Of a stretch of 64,000 nucleotides of DNA, positions 11,976 to 24,914 are shown in pieces. Each line of letters begins with the position of its first letter. The first letter of the stretch is position 1. This DNA is from Hydractinia symbiolongicarpus (Eukaryota > Cnidaria > Hydrozoa > Anthoathecata > Hydractiniidae). Under the pieces are notes generated by a model that did no database searches, was not told where the DNA came from, and saw only the letters and a list, made by a program, of their open reading frames with translations. The stretch covers positions 24,196,501 to 24,260,500 of the forward strand of contig NC_079879.1 in NCBI RefSeq assembly GCF_029227915.1, read 5' to 3'. The translations under genes and the position numbers were made by a program.

Positions 11976-12711
11976 TTAATTTGTATCATTTGAATCTGTT
12001 GAGTTAGAATTACTTAAGCACATCAATGAGGAACAAAGTCATTTAATCATTGCCTGTAATACTTTTTACCCAGAACAATTCTTTAAAATAACAACATTGA
12101 CCTCAATTTCCTTCAAGTCTTGCCTTTATTTACTTTCGAGAACAGCCATTCTGTTTATTTTTTCCCGACAAGTGCCTTACTCGTCACTGTTCCCCCGTGA
12201 CATGAATAAGGCTAATTAGGTTTCTTTTTTTCAAACATCATTCTCCAAAATTTTTAGAATTATATAAAAGGAAAACAGAGTTTTTTACTAACAATTAAAG
12301 TTACCATAGATTGAAATTGAAGATTGAAATATCTCCATAGCGATTTAGCAGGCATTGCCGGCATATCATAGTTGTTCTTTTTTGCAACAATGGAGTGCGT
12401 TTTAAACATTTAAACTGCTTTACTTGATTATTATCGTTAACCAACGTAATAACTGTGTCTACCACATCAGCAATATCTTTCAAAATCTGATCACTTTAAG
12501 TGCACCTTATTAGAAGTTTCGAACTAAAATTTTTGTAATGGAATAATGGTTCTTACCCTAGTTTAGCATGGTTTTTATAAGTTATAAATAATTGTAAATA
12601 ATTGTTTTTGATCGTATAATAATAGCGATGTCAAAATGTCATAACATTGTCAATTAACCTAATTAGTTATCTTTACGTAGTTCACATCGAATAACTTTTA
12701 CAAAGTTGTAT

Positions 12712-12717
12712 TATAAA
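12712..12717 (+). promoter_or_regulatory. TATA box of the intact cystine-knot gene
   Basis: TATAAA about 65 bases upstream of the ATG at 12782, in a suitable place for a short unspliced leader. A second TATATAAAAGG box lies at about 12262 and resembles that at 830, but no gene start follows it. Confidence 0.5.
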
Positions 12718-12781
12718 TGCTACGCGTAAAAGTAAAAAACAAAGTTTTTTTTAAAGCGCTGTGTAACAGAGAGAGTGAAGA

Positions 12782-13345
12782 ATGATATTAAAAAATAAAC
12801 TCGTGATTTTTACTATTCTTCACTTGCTTAATGTGGAAAGTTTTTTTTCTAACGAGTATCAACTTCCTGTTCTGGTACAAACTGGACATGGTAATACATC
12901 TCTTAAAGTTCTCAATTTTACTGACGTTGTATTACATTTGCAGAAATACAAGCATAAATTAAAGACGGTACCAAAACCAGGCGAAAGAAACATGAAGAGA
13001 TTACATTATATACTGCCAGACGATTATAAAGATCAGACAGTATATCGAAAGGAATTGTGTCCTTCTGAAAGATGGGTAAAAACTTTAAAAGAAAAAACCT
13101 ATGAAGTGTTATTTGATATAATCAATCCATCGAAAATTGTTGGTTTTAAACCTGCTCATGCGGTTAAAATGACAAAATGTGTGAAAGAAGTGAGAAACAA
13201 AAGATGTTGTCTCTTCACTTCAAGTAAATGTAAAACGGTCAAAGAAAAGAGAATGTTTGCGAAGTTGATGTTCAATGCAGGTGTACCAACAATTGCAGGT
13301 GAGCCGCACATGAAATGGATTGGGATTTATTGCAAGTGCATGTAA
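12782..13345 (+). CDS. Secreted cystine-knot (Spaetzle/NGF-like) protein, 187 aa
   Basis: A single uninterrupted frame. Residues 1 to about 22 form a signal peptide (KNKLVIFTILHLLNVES). A basic propeptide-like region follows to about residue 90. The C-terminal ~95 residues hold eight cysteines: one in ELCPS, one in TKC, a CC pair, one in SKC and a terminal YCKC. The order CPS ... C ... C ... C ... C-x-C at the very end is the layout of Spaetzle/neurotrophin-type cystine-knot ligands, which are secreted as precursors and cleaved. The paralogue at 8682 lacks one of the CC pair, which would restore the classical seven-Cys count. A polyadenylation-like AATAAA lies near 13499. No intron is needed, and the ATG is the first after the TATA box. 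Alternative: an IL-17-like or lineage-specific knot. The family name is an inference; secretion and paralogy are seen. Confidence 0.65.
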   Translation: MILKNKLVIFTILHLLNVESFFSNEYQLPVLVQTGHGNTSLKVLNFTDVVLHLQKYKHKLKTVPKPGERNMKRLHYILPDDYKDQTVYRKELCPSERWVKTLKEKTYEVLFDIINPSKIVGFKPAHAVKMTKCVKEVRNKRCCLFTSSKCKTVKEKRMFAKLMFNAGVPTIAGEPHMKWIGIYCKCM

Positions 13346-13349
13346 ACCA

Positions 13350-14620
13350 TTTATTCAACAAATTTTAAAACTTTGTAATTTAATTAACTACCAATTAACT
13401 ACAACTAATCATTTTATGTTAGTATAAAAGCTAATTCCTAGATGTTAAAGAGACAAATTAGATGTAAAAAGGGAAGTGTTGTGAAGCTTAATGTATATAA
13501 ATAAATATATAAATATATCAATATATATTCAATGAGTGAGCATAGACATTTTACGTGAATTAGTTTCAAGGCATAAATGAAAACATTGTGTCCGCTGTTT
13601 TGCTTTTGTCTAAGTTTTCTTTAGCTAACAAAATATATTTTTTGCCGAAAATATTTCCACAATGGCAGTTTTTAGGCACTTTTAAAATCAGTCCAGTAAC
13701 AAGAAATAGGTCCCATATTGGTCCCTTGTGGTCTGTAGTTACCCACACGGTAGAGAATATCTTACGTCAATACTCCGAGTTATTTGACCCCAAAATTATA
13801 CGTGCCTTGTAATGGCTAATTTAATTTACAACACTGACGTTAATCTAATATGTGGAAGTTGAAAGATAATGTCAAAGTAAATGATTTGTTGTTGAGCAAT
13901 TAAGATATGGTTTTCCGCTTATTTTTAAGGAAAAAAAATACATAGCCTCATTTTCCTGTACAAACAGACAGGCTAGACGTAAAAATATAATGGACTACTT
14001 AATTAATCTGTTATTTGAATTTTGATGATGTCAGCATTGACATGTCCATACACAAAAAATTTTACATTCTGCGTTTATTGTAAAGAGCTTGAAACTCTAA
14101 TCAAAATAAAGTATAGGATTGTTCCTGTCAACGAACGGTTAAAAAAATAAAAATTATATTTGTTGACGTTAACTGAGACACTCAAATAAATATTTAGTTT
14201 AAATTCATTTTATGACGTCATAAAAAGGCTCATCCAAAATGAATTAAGTGACCAAGATTCTTAGAACTTAAACAATTTGGTCCAAGCTGGTTCCTAGTTA
14301 CCTGTGTGATAAAAAGAAACCTGACGTCCCCAGTCCGTTTCCTCATTGTTTCTCAAAAATCTGGTTGTATATTAATAACTCGGGGTATCTCGGCTGGCAT
14401 GTTAGTTATGAAGCTGAGAACTTTGAATTAAAGACGTTTGATAAAAGAAGTTAACAATTTTTTTTAAAATCAAGAAACAAGAAAAAAGCACAAAGAGTTT
14501 GTGAGGGCCATCAAATTGTGATGGTCAGATTTGCCTGCTTGATCTACTGTTTTCAAGAAACATGAAAGGGGATTCATAATTAAGCAAGTAAGTAAGTAAC
14601 GGAAAAATTAACGTCTTCGC
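13350..14620. other. No gene recognised
   Basis: The 3' UTR of the cystine-knot gene (to about 13510), then AT-rich sequence with short open frames lacking any recognisable domain. Confidence 0.45.
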
Positions 14621-14625
14621 AAAGT

Positions 14626-14830
14626 TCATCCTAACGCTTTGACTTTCGGACTGTAACTATATAACACCCATAATATTGCTCTAACTTGCTTGTTTGCCAC
14701 ACAAACCGGAGGGCGGTCAGTAAATGGCACCACACGGGCTGACAATACTACATTTAAAGTGTGCCGGAGTGGAGACTTAAACTTTAAAGCCGAATGCACT
14801 ACCACTACACCATCTACGCTCAAAATAGAA
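14626..14830 (-). repeat. tRNA-derived SINE (family 1)
   Basis: On the minus strand the sequence starts with a tRNA-like head: tggtgtagtggtagtgcatt (A-box region), then a B-box-like stretch before ctccactccggcacactt. It continues into a body containing gcaaacaagcaagttagagc. Related copies lie at about 22360-22510, 52885-53050 and, truncated, 43890-43965. Together these define a SINE family in this window. Confidence 0.7.
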
Positions 14831-15341
14831 ATAATGTACTACAGTGCTATGGCACCATAGTACGGTTGTTTTAGACATGAAAAACGCATTTTAAACTTGC
14901 ATGTTAATAGAAAAAATGAAAAATAGCTGAAGAAAGATTACACGAAAAACAAAAACAGCTACAAAAAAACCCAGTTTATTTAGGTTTTCCGAAGTCAATA
15001 AGACAAAAAGACGTTTTTTTCGCCGACTTCCGCAAACGAATAATAATAAAACTATTGACTTTACTCAAATATTAAATGCAGGTTCTCTAAATATCCTGAG
15101 TAGAATAATAATAATGTTGATAAAGAAAAACAAAAAAAGAAATAATTCAGCAACCACGTAATTTTTAGATGATTTTTTTATATTTTTACTACTTTTTTTT
15201 AAACATAGACACAACTGTGTAAACTCATCAACAACAGTGAAAAAAATAATGAATGCAGAAGTCCAGCTGTATCAATAAAATACCATAAAAATACGCCACC
15301 AACTGCTTACTGAGCATTATCCAGCTACATCATTGCATCAA

Positions 15342-18300
15342 ATGGTTTTAAAGATGAAGACGCTGATTGTTATCACGGTTCTGTCTTTCGCTACTCACCT
15401 ATATGCACGTAAGTGTTTCGTTGCTCTGTTACTTAACTTACCTTCGATTAGAATTGAATAACATAATATGCTACCATATCGTTAGAAAGAATCCAAATAA
15501 GGGGGTTTTCTTGTGTGACTTGACGTCGCAAGTAAGAACATAATCTAAATATTAATTCTCTGTGATGCATTTTCTTTAAGACGTTAAACATTTCTTTATT
15601 GTCAGTCGATGGTTTAGCCAATATAGAAAAACTTCTTATAGAACAACATCAGAAAAAAAATTACCCTGGTAAATGCACCTTGGATTAGTACTTAAAATCA
15701 AGCGTAAGTACTTCCTAACTTAAATGCATTCTCCAGTAAAAAGTATATTTAGTAAAATTGACAAATTATTATTGCAATATCAAAAAAGGTAAATTTCGTT
15801 GTTTTATCTCCCATTTAAATCCTAAGATCTTATTCATTTTATTTTTCGTAGAGAAATAAAAACATTTACTTCAACAAGCACGCAAGTTTTAATTATTTTA
15901 CGTCGCGCATAATTAAATTAATTTAAATATTTTACACCAATCTCGTCTTGTCGCGTGACTAAGTCAGGGGGTTGTATTTCCCAAAACGACATACAAAAAA
16001 AATTAATCATTTGTCGCTTTTACAAGAACATTGATTCACATGCTTAGTTTAGCGCCTTGGTCTTAAATACAAGCCAAAGGCGCTTGTTAATAATTTCTTG
16101 TCCGTAAGAAAAATCATTGGAATATTTAAAAGGGGATCCCACCAATCTTAATAGTTGTTGCTCGTGACAGCACGTACCACCCTGACAAAACTCTAACGTC
16201 GGTAGGCAGCAGTTTCTGCGATGTCTGCAAGATGTAACAATCCATGCTGACATTTCTTTATCACTTTTTTCAGTCCTGTTTTGTAAGTTTGGGTAAATTT
16301 TACTGTGCTATGGAATGCCCGAAAGAAAAATACCATGGCATGAAACTCAGAAAATAACTCGTCAGAAAAGTGCTGATAAAGTGTTGTTTTGTAGTTTATT
16401 TTCTAAATATTTCATCCAGCTCCAACAGAATGTACAAAAAGTCATTTTTATTGCAGTAAAGGAACTTAGACTTTCTATATCTCTTAATAGATAATAATAT
16501 GAGCCTAACTTTTCTATCTACGTTACGTTATCCACAAAAAGAGTTTTGACGGGAAATGGTCAAATTACCACCCTCACTTTAAAGAAAAGGGCTCTTAGGG
16601 AGCTAAGTATATTGAAAATTGCACCCTTGTATGTAATAAAAAACATTTTAAATTTTCAACCAATAATTAGAAGTAAATAAAAACTATGCGAAAAGAAAGT
16701 AGAAAAAGCTATAAAAAAGACACAAAATGGTTACTTGCCATATGTATTTTATGGGCGTCCCTGTGGTTGGCCATATAACATTACGTTGAAGGGTGGTTGA
16801 ACCTGTAACACCTACTACATCACTACGACGTAACAACAAAGTTACGAGTGTTTTCTTTGACTAACAATGATAATACCGTGTCCCTATAGCATTGAAAATA
16901 TATAATACAAATTCTTTCTGATTTTAATCCTTTAGAGATTTGCAAAGACACCAGTCCCACATCTTCATGTGAAAGTTGGAAAAGAGGTGGATTTTGCAAG
17001 AGAAGTTATGCACACAGATATTGCAAAAAGACTTGTGGTGGGTGCTCAGTTGGTCCTACCTTACCTCCTACTCAAACACCAGGCTCCTGTGGTCGTTCAC
17101 CAGTAGCTCAGAGCAGAATTATAAATGGAGTTAATGCTAACCCCGGTGCTTGGCCTTGGATAGCTTCTCTTCAAAAAAACAATGGTCATTACTGTGGAGC
17201 CACTCTTCTTTCACCAAGATGGGTGAGTAGATTAATTTAGCTTCAAATAATAATTTAGTAATCTCTTATTTTTTAATCTTTCTTTATTAAGGGTACAAAA
17301 CTTTCGTTAACAAAATTTTAAACTACCTTTTAGCTTTTTATTTCGGAATATTCTCCAAGTACTGAGAACCCCGGTTACTAAATTCCAGAACAACTTAAGG
17401 GCTTTAAAAAGATAGACATTTAAACCTTCCCCAGAGCGTCACAATTGTTAATGACTAGCTGTACCGTTAAAAGTTAAAAAATGTATACTTTAATTTAGAA
17501 ATTGATTTACAACTTAAGATTCAAATATTTTTTGTATTGTTGCAAACTTCTTTAACGTTTCATGTTCTTACTTCCAATATAGCAGCAAATAGCGGCTTCA
17601 AGTACCCCCTCCCCCCCCCCATCCTTACCTGTATAATGAAATACAAACTCACAACATATAATTAACGAGAAAACTATTTTTTCATTTAATAGATAGTGAC
17701 TGCTAGCCATTGCGTCTCGAGCATCAATTCAGGCAATATGAACCAATGGACCATCAAGCTGGGTGCGCATAACCATCGTGTTTATGAACCATCAGCACAA
17801 AGAATCCAAATTGAACGAGTCATCATGCATCCTAGCTACAGCAGAAGCACATTAAAAGCAGATATGGCCATGATTAAGTTAAAAACACCTGCTAAATTAA
17901 ATGCCAGAGTGTCTTTAGCATGCTTGCCAAAAAGCAATCAGTACCCTTCTCTTGGAAAGCAGTGCTATCTTGCAGGTAAACTAATTCCTTCTTTTCTTTC
18001 CGTTCTCATTTAAAGTGAAAACAACTTGGTAGCACCATTTTCTTTTAGGTTGGGGTAGTGTATCTCATCCTGGAGGTGTATATCACACTCTTCAACAAAC
18101 TCGACTTCCAGTAGTAGAATCAAAAAAGTGCAAACACAACAATGAAGTTGTATGTGTTGGTAACGGCTTCACAAGCCAACCTAATGGAAAACAACAGCCA
18201 AATGCTTGTCGAGGTGATTCTGGTGGTCCCTTAGTCTGTCAACAATCAGATGGAAGATGGCAATTGGAAGGTGTTGCAAGTTTCGTCTACACCTATTGCA

Positions 18301-18368
18301 AATACTACACTGGCTATTCGCCTGTAAACAAATATCTTCATTGGATTAACCTATACTTACGGCAGTAA
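15342..18368 (+). CDS. ShK-domain S1 serine protease, five exons, 339 aa
   Basis: Exons: 15342-15408, 15606-15668, 16936-17222, 17693-17975, 18049-18368; every intron is GT-AG and the frame closes exactly. Residues 1-22 are a signal peptide. About residues 45-80 form a ShKT domain with six Cys ending CKKTCGGC. A Pro/Thr linker follows, then the S1 domain, whose activation site is R-IINGVNANPGAWPW. Catalytic His is in TASHC, Asp in ADMAMIKL and Ser in CRGDSGGP, so an active secreted endopeptidase is expected. The position six before the Ser (chymotrypsin 189) is Asn, not the Asp of trypsin. Position 216 appears to be Val with Phe at 215, while 226 stays Gly, so specificity is not tryptic. AATAAA lies at 18453. 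ShK-trypsin fusions are typical of cnidarians. Confidence 0.92.
16044..16274 (-). other. Cys-rich open frame inside protease intron 2, antisense
   Basis: A minus-strand frame with the pattern SCRHRRNCC then CQGGTCC in its first third, possibly preceded by a splice acceptor (aaaacag, about 16280). The cysteine spacing looks like a small disulfide domain, but no signal peptide, partner exon or second domain was found. It lies wholly inside the intron at 15669-16935. It may be a chance frame or an exon relic. Confidence 0.2.
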
Positions 18369-18452
18369 AATTACAGTTAAATATATTCACTTGTCATAGA
18401 TTTGTGCCTTGTATTTATTCATCTCCTAAGACAAACACTTCAAAAATGTGGA

Positions 18453-18458
18453 AATAAA
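18453..18458 (+). terminator. Polyadenylation signal of the ShK-protease gene
   Basis: AATAAA 85 bases after the stop codon, at a normal distance for a short 3' UTR. Confidence 0.6.
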
Positions 18459-18652
18459 GCTTCTTAATTATAATTTTCTAGATAAGAGCTTTAGAAAGAC
18501 GCTAAAACAATTGATCTCTTCCTCGGTTTATACAGATTAACGTCAATGTGAAATGTTTATTGTCAAGGATGAGGTTCAGAATAAAACTACAGACTTAAGC
18601 TTTCATCGGGTTTATAAACACGTCTAGGTTAAACAAAGCTTAGTATGTGTAA

Positions 18653-18722
18653 ACTAGTCGGTAGCCCGTGGAAAAATCCATGGGTTCGCCAGTCCTTTAT
18701 ATTTCGCAATACACACTTTTAC
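18653..18722 (+). repeat. GCCCGTGG-hairpin repeat, fragment
   Basis: Starts actagtcggtagcccgtgg, and the following aaaaatccatgggttcgcc can fold back on it. The same family occurs at about 42100-42250 and twice at 50995-51290. Confidence 0.7.
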
Positions 18723-19185
18723 CATTGCCCCTGTTTAAGGTTTCGGTTAATTGGGTGTATGTAAAATCCGCACGAAAAAAATTTAGCTGTTTTTTTATTA
18801 GCGGCTACTTTTCTTAGTTGTGGACTGTTTATTTATGATTTTTAAACTAATCATAGAGGTCACTACTTCTTATTTTTCCGTCGTAATTAATTTCTATTTC
18901 CAAGCGTTTTTCAAACCATTGTAAGAGCGCTTGATTAGCAACAGATTAGAAAAATATAACAGTTCTATAACTTAATAAATCAGGCTATGAATTATGTCTT
19001 ATTCGTGGATTGCTTATCCAATTTAATCAAAATTGTTGAAGGGAGGGTAAGGAAACCAGGCAAGGGGTCTAAGTAGCTCTTTGCGCCGATCAACAGGGAG
19101 TAAAGGAGTTGTGGTGAAAAAACTTCACTTGCTACTAGAATATCTAAGGATAAATACGGTTAAGATAATTATCACGAAGATATTA
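18723..19185. other. No gene recognised
   Basis: Unassigned AT-rich spacer between the hairpin repeat and the long AT tract. Confidence 0.4.
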
Positions 19186-19359
19186 CATCTTGAGGCATCT
19201 TAATTTTTTATTTGCTTTGACGATTTTAAAAATGTTAAAACATATCTTCGTCTACGCGGCTCGAGTCTGTAACGTCGGAAATATGTTTAGTTTAAATTCA
19301 ATAGAAAGCTGTTTTCAAGATCTATCCAGCTGGTCGCATTTCGTGCTTTTTAACTTGGT

Positions 19360-21240
<1,881 letters not shown>

Positions 21241-21256
21241 TGAATCATTTCGTCCA

Positions 21257-21559
21257 TCACGGATTTGTAGTCGCCCAAGCAGGGAGGTCCGTTGTATTTA
21301 TTTCACCAAAAATGCGTTGCAATTTTTGGTGTAGTTTACAGATTGTTCCACAAAGTATTTCTCTTGTTGTTGTCCGTAAACTAGTCATAGTAGTTTCTGT
21401 TGGTGTGACTGTTAAATTGCTTTGTGTGAAAGAAATGGATTGTTCATTTCCCAGTCTTTCAATATTCGTGTTGGCGTACACATCACTTAATCTATGAAGT
21501 GGTCTTGTTAAAGTAATAGTTACTGTACTGAACAACAAAATTGCTCTTAACATATCCAT
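21257..21559 (-). CDS. Small secreted Thr-rich protein, 100 aa, paralogue of 30.8 kb copy
   Basis: The start is taken at 21559 (MDMLRAILLFSTVTITLT), because the paralogue at 31064 begins at the same place (MDLIRVILFFSAMNLILS) and the 18 residues upstream are a TATA/leader-derived extension. Residues 1 to about 20 are a signal peptide. A Ser/Thr-rich stretch with TETTMTSLRTTTREILCGTI follows, then a short tail (LQRIFGEI ... PAW ... P-stop). There are only two cysteines and no known domain. The design (signal peptide, Thr-rich linker, then R/K-x-I-x-C) resembles the first exons of the Kazal genes at 44.8 and 54.0 kb. A possible donor (gtaaac) lies within the codon after GTI, so splicing to a distant exon cannot be excluded, although no Kazal exon was seen downstream. 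Confidence 0.55.
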   Translation of the reverse strand: MDMLRAILLFSTVTITLTRPLHRLSDVYANTNIERLGNEQSISFTQSNLTVTPTETTMTSLRTTTREILCGTICKLHQKLQRIFGEINTTDLPAWATTNP

Positions 21560-22359
21560 TTCAGATGTTTGATTAACCTTGAGCGAATACCTATATACAT
21601 ATATATATACCACTACAGTAAATATGCTTTATAAATCTCCACAAAGGAAACTACTTGATGCAACTTCCTTTTTATGTATTGAAATGCCATACCAGCAACG
21701 CTTCTCTTCTACATCTCTTAACGTATGAAATACACGTGCCACATATCGGATATAAATTACTGGAATAGAATGGCAAATTCACCTTTAAACCTTCAATAGC
21801 ATGCAACACCATACTTTAACCATATATGCGTGTGTTGACATTATATGTTGATTTCATAAAAGAATATATGAAGAACAATATCTAAGATTCGACTAATGGC
21901 AATGATTTCTCAATCAGGGATATAAATCAATAGGTCGCGGCGGATACCAGATTTTTATGCAATGTTAAACGCAACATAAACGTGTTCTCACCTGCAGTTT
22001 CTACTGTAAAACAAATTCAATTTCTTGCACAACAGTGTAGATTTGAAAAACAACACGCAAAAATAGATTTCAGTGCTATTTTATTCTTTTTATGCTACAG
22101 CTTCATTTTTTCCGTGTTTACTTATTCATTTAATTCTGTAATATTATAAAAACAAGAGGAAGTGCCGGATATTTGAAGTCTTAAAATTTAAAATAGCTTT
22201 TTAGAATGCTTATAATGACAACAGCAAATTTTTAGTTCCTTTGATTTAGCTATGTTCATGAATTTCCTTTCAGTATTTCGCAGCTTATTCTAGTTGGCAC
22301 GAAAGCTTTTTTGCGTTATCATTCTCATAAAATTTTGATGCTTCTCCTTCACCCGAACT

Positions 22360-22510
22360 GCAACTTTACTATATTATTATTAGAGATACGTATAGAATTT
22401 TTTAACTTACATGGTTGTCACAGAAATAAGTCACAGTCTGCGGTCCACATAGTCTGAAAACACTACATTTAAAGTGCGTCAAAGTGAGGAACTGGAGTCT
22501 TGTGAATACC
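22360..22510 (-). repeat. Degraded SINE, family 1
   Basis: Shares agagatacgtatag at one end and ctacatttaaagtgcg...agtgagg at the other with the copies at 14.6 and 52.9 kb. The B-box region is mutated. Confidence 0.55.
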
Positions 22511-22514
22511 ACGT

Positions 22515-24575
22515 CAAAATCAGAACCTGTTTCTACAGTATTACAATTAGGTAAAAATAACACATTGGTAAATGACGCTTCGGATAACTGGGATATTTTA
22601 ACACTGGAAAATGCATTGCATATTAAAAAGATTATACCCATTAAATGTTAGCTTAAATCAAGTTCGTGATTGTTGTGATTCTATCACTAATTTGTTATTG
22701 TCTTTACCTTTTATTGCATATAAGCAGATTGTGTTATGAATTGCTTTGTGTTAAAAAGATTTATACGATGTTGCCAAAAGTAATTTTTCTATAATTTTTA
22801 ATTTCATCTTAAATTGCAAGCACAGATTAATTTCCTGTGATGTTCATTAGCTGAAACCAGTATAAAACTTATGTAAAAAATTTTATTTCTTATGCATTAC
22901 ATATACTATAATCACATAAAAACAAATTTTATGTGATTATAACAAAATATTTTATGATCTTAACTGAAACAAACGCAGTTAAAAGTAGAGAAAAAAGAGA
23001 AGAAAGAATGCTGGGCAGAAAACTTGACGGCACTCTTCGTATAACAACCAACTAAATAACTTTATCTTTGTAAAGTTAACAAAATTTATTTTTCATCACC
23101 AGACAGCTTTTATTTAGGCTTCATGTTTCTAACTCTCGGCCATTTAGTTGTAGGATGTTTAGATTCAAATTTTTTGTTTTGTCTGAAACGTGCAGTGAAT
23201 TTAATTAAGTTAATGGAAAGTATTTTCCTACAAATATGCTTAGACAGCGGGGAATTCTCTCACTCACAACATAAAATTTTTATTTCTAAAACAAAAAAAG
23301 AGAATTCAAACCAGTTAAATTTTTTTTTTTTTTTTTTTTTAGCAACAAAAATTTAACGAAAAGAGTTTGGAAATAAAGGAATTTAACGTGAGCACACTAA
23401 TCATTTTGTCCTGTTTTTTATTACAATTGCACGAATTTTATTTTCGTGCCCTCGAAGCTTTAGGCTGTTAATATTTATCAACCTTCTATATATTTTTTCT
23501 TTCCTTGGCAGAAGTTATTGTGTAGATACTCGGTTTCAGTGATACGTAAAGAAGATGTGAAAAGTAGTTTCTTTATGTAGAAAATAGTTTTTTTTTTATT
23601 TTACACGAAAAATCATTGGTTTTCAGTTTCTGTTGGAATGTTTATTCCTGAAGGTATCCTGAAACATATAAAAAGAAAATAGTGGTTAATCATAGGCTCA
23701 AATAAGCATATTATTCATGGCTTAATTTTTGAAACCCAAGCGATATTTTGTGTTTTTGCGTGTAGGCTGAAACTACCTCCTTACACCAACATAAATAGGC
23801 CAGATCGTTTATCTAGCACATATCAGCTCTATCGAAAACTATGCAATAAAAGTTTAATGATCCCAACCGCTTGAATTTGCGAAAGAAATAAAAATTGCGG
23901 ACATTTGTCCTGAAATAAGTTTTATGTAAGTAGTCTAAGTAAGGCAAGACCTGCCAACAATGAATGCAAAGATACTATTTCAAACGAACTTGGGACCTAG
24001 CGAATTAATAAACGAGTTACCTATTGAAGCTATTAAACTGTGCCACACATTCAGGTAGAGCAGAGCAGGTATGCAGTATGTCGTAAACCGAGTAAGTGAA
24101 GTGAGAAAATAGTATTTGGTGTATCAGGCATAATATATTTTTTTTAAAAAAAATTTTCCTGCACATTTAACTGCAAAAAAAACACAGTTTACAACCCGTT
24201 GTTCCCCGTCATAGAGCAAATAGCTGACCAAGCTTTTTTTTGTGGAAAATGTTTTCGGTGAAAGTTCAAAAATGAATGTTGCTCCGAACTGAACGCTAAG
24301 TACAGTTAAACAATTTCGCACACCCATGTAGGTACATAATACCTTTTTTCAAAAAACCATTATCACAACTTCGGTTAAATAACAGCACAGAGCACAGCCG
24401 GTCTTAACACTAGGCAAAGCGCTTAGTACAGACACACTGTGTCGCACACCGTATATTTCCCTGTTCCGAAAAACTATATCCTAACCACAGTTCAATTATA
24501 AACACAGTTTGATACTCAGCAATTTAATTTTTTGAAAAATGTTTAAAAAAAACATTTCACAACTTGTTTTTAGCC
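22515..24575. other. No gene recognised
   Basis: AT-rich, with a T-run near 23320-23340. Short frames only. Confidence 0.4.
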
Positions 24576-24577
24576 TG

Positions 24578-24914
24578 TTAACCCTATTCGGTCCGGGGGT
24601 TTTCTAACATATTTTGACCCGGGGTAAGGGGCGGAATCCCCCCCCCCTCAATAACTTCTCATATGCTTGTCCAAATTTAATCTAACTAGGCACACTTATA
24701 CTGCGTGACAAAAGGAACAAAATGGCAGCAATAAATTTTCGCTTGCATCAGCACATTTTCTGTGTGTAAACAAAAGATAGAAAAAAATTCCTCTTGATGA
24801 AACTAAGTTGTGGTGTAAGCTTGAAGTTTCAGTCATAATTTTAACAAGAGTTATTATATTTTCCTTTTTATAAGAGATCGCCTCGCCCCTCCCCACGACC
24901 GAAAAGGGTTAAAG
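24578..24914. mobile_element. MITE with TTAACCCTATTCGGTC inverted ends
   Basis: The left end ttaaccctattcggtc (24578-24593) and right end gaccgaaaagggttaa match as inverted repeats in 15 of 16 positions. There is no coding content in the ~335 bp. TTAA or TTA flanks are compatible with a piggyBac-like or Harbinger-like target site, but the class is not certain. Confidence 0.7.

Larger units (their letters stand above)
9366..12210. mobile_element. Inserted transposon relic between cystine-knot genes
   Basis: The region is absent from the otherwise homologous flank at 590-860, so it is an insertion relative to that copy. It contains a tRNA-like repeat at its left end, a coding relic on the plus strand (10.45-11.08 kb) and a DDE_4-type transposase relic on the minus strand (11.1-12.0 kb). 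A short duplicated ttaggt at each side may be the target site. The termini are not defined, so it could be several nested insertions. Confidence 0.5.

Noticed and set aside
12301-12483. Minus-strand frame with a CRQC motif near the duplicated promoter
   Set aside because: No signal peptide, no match to the cystine-knot pattern and no partner exon; probably chance.
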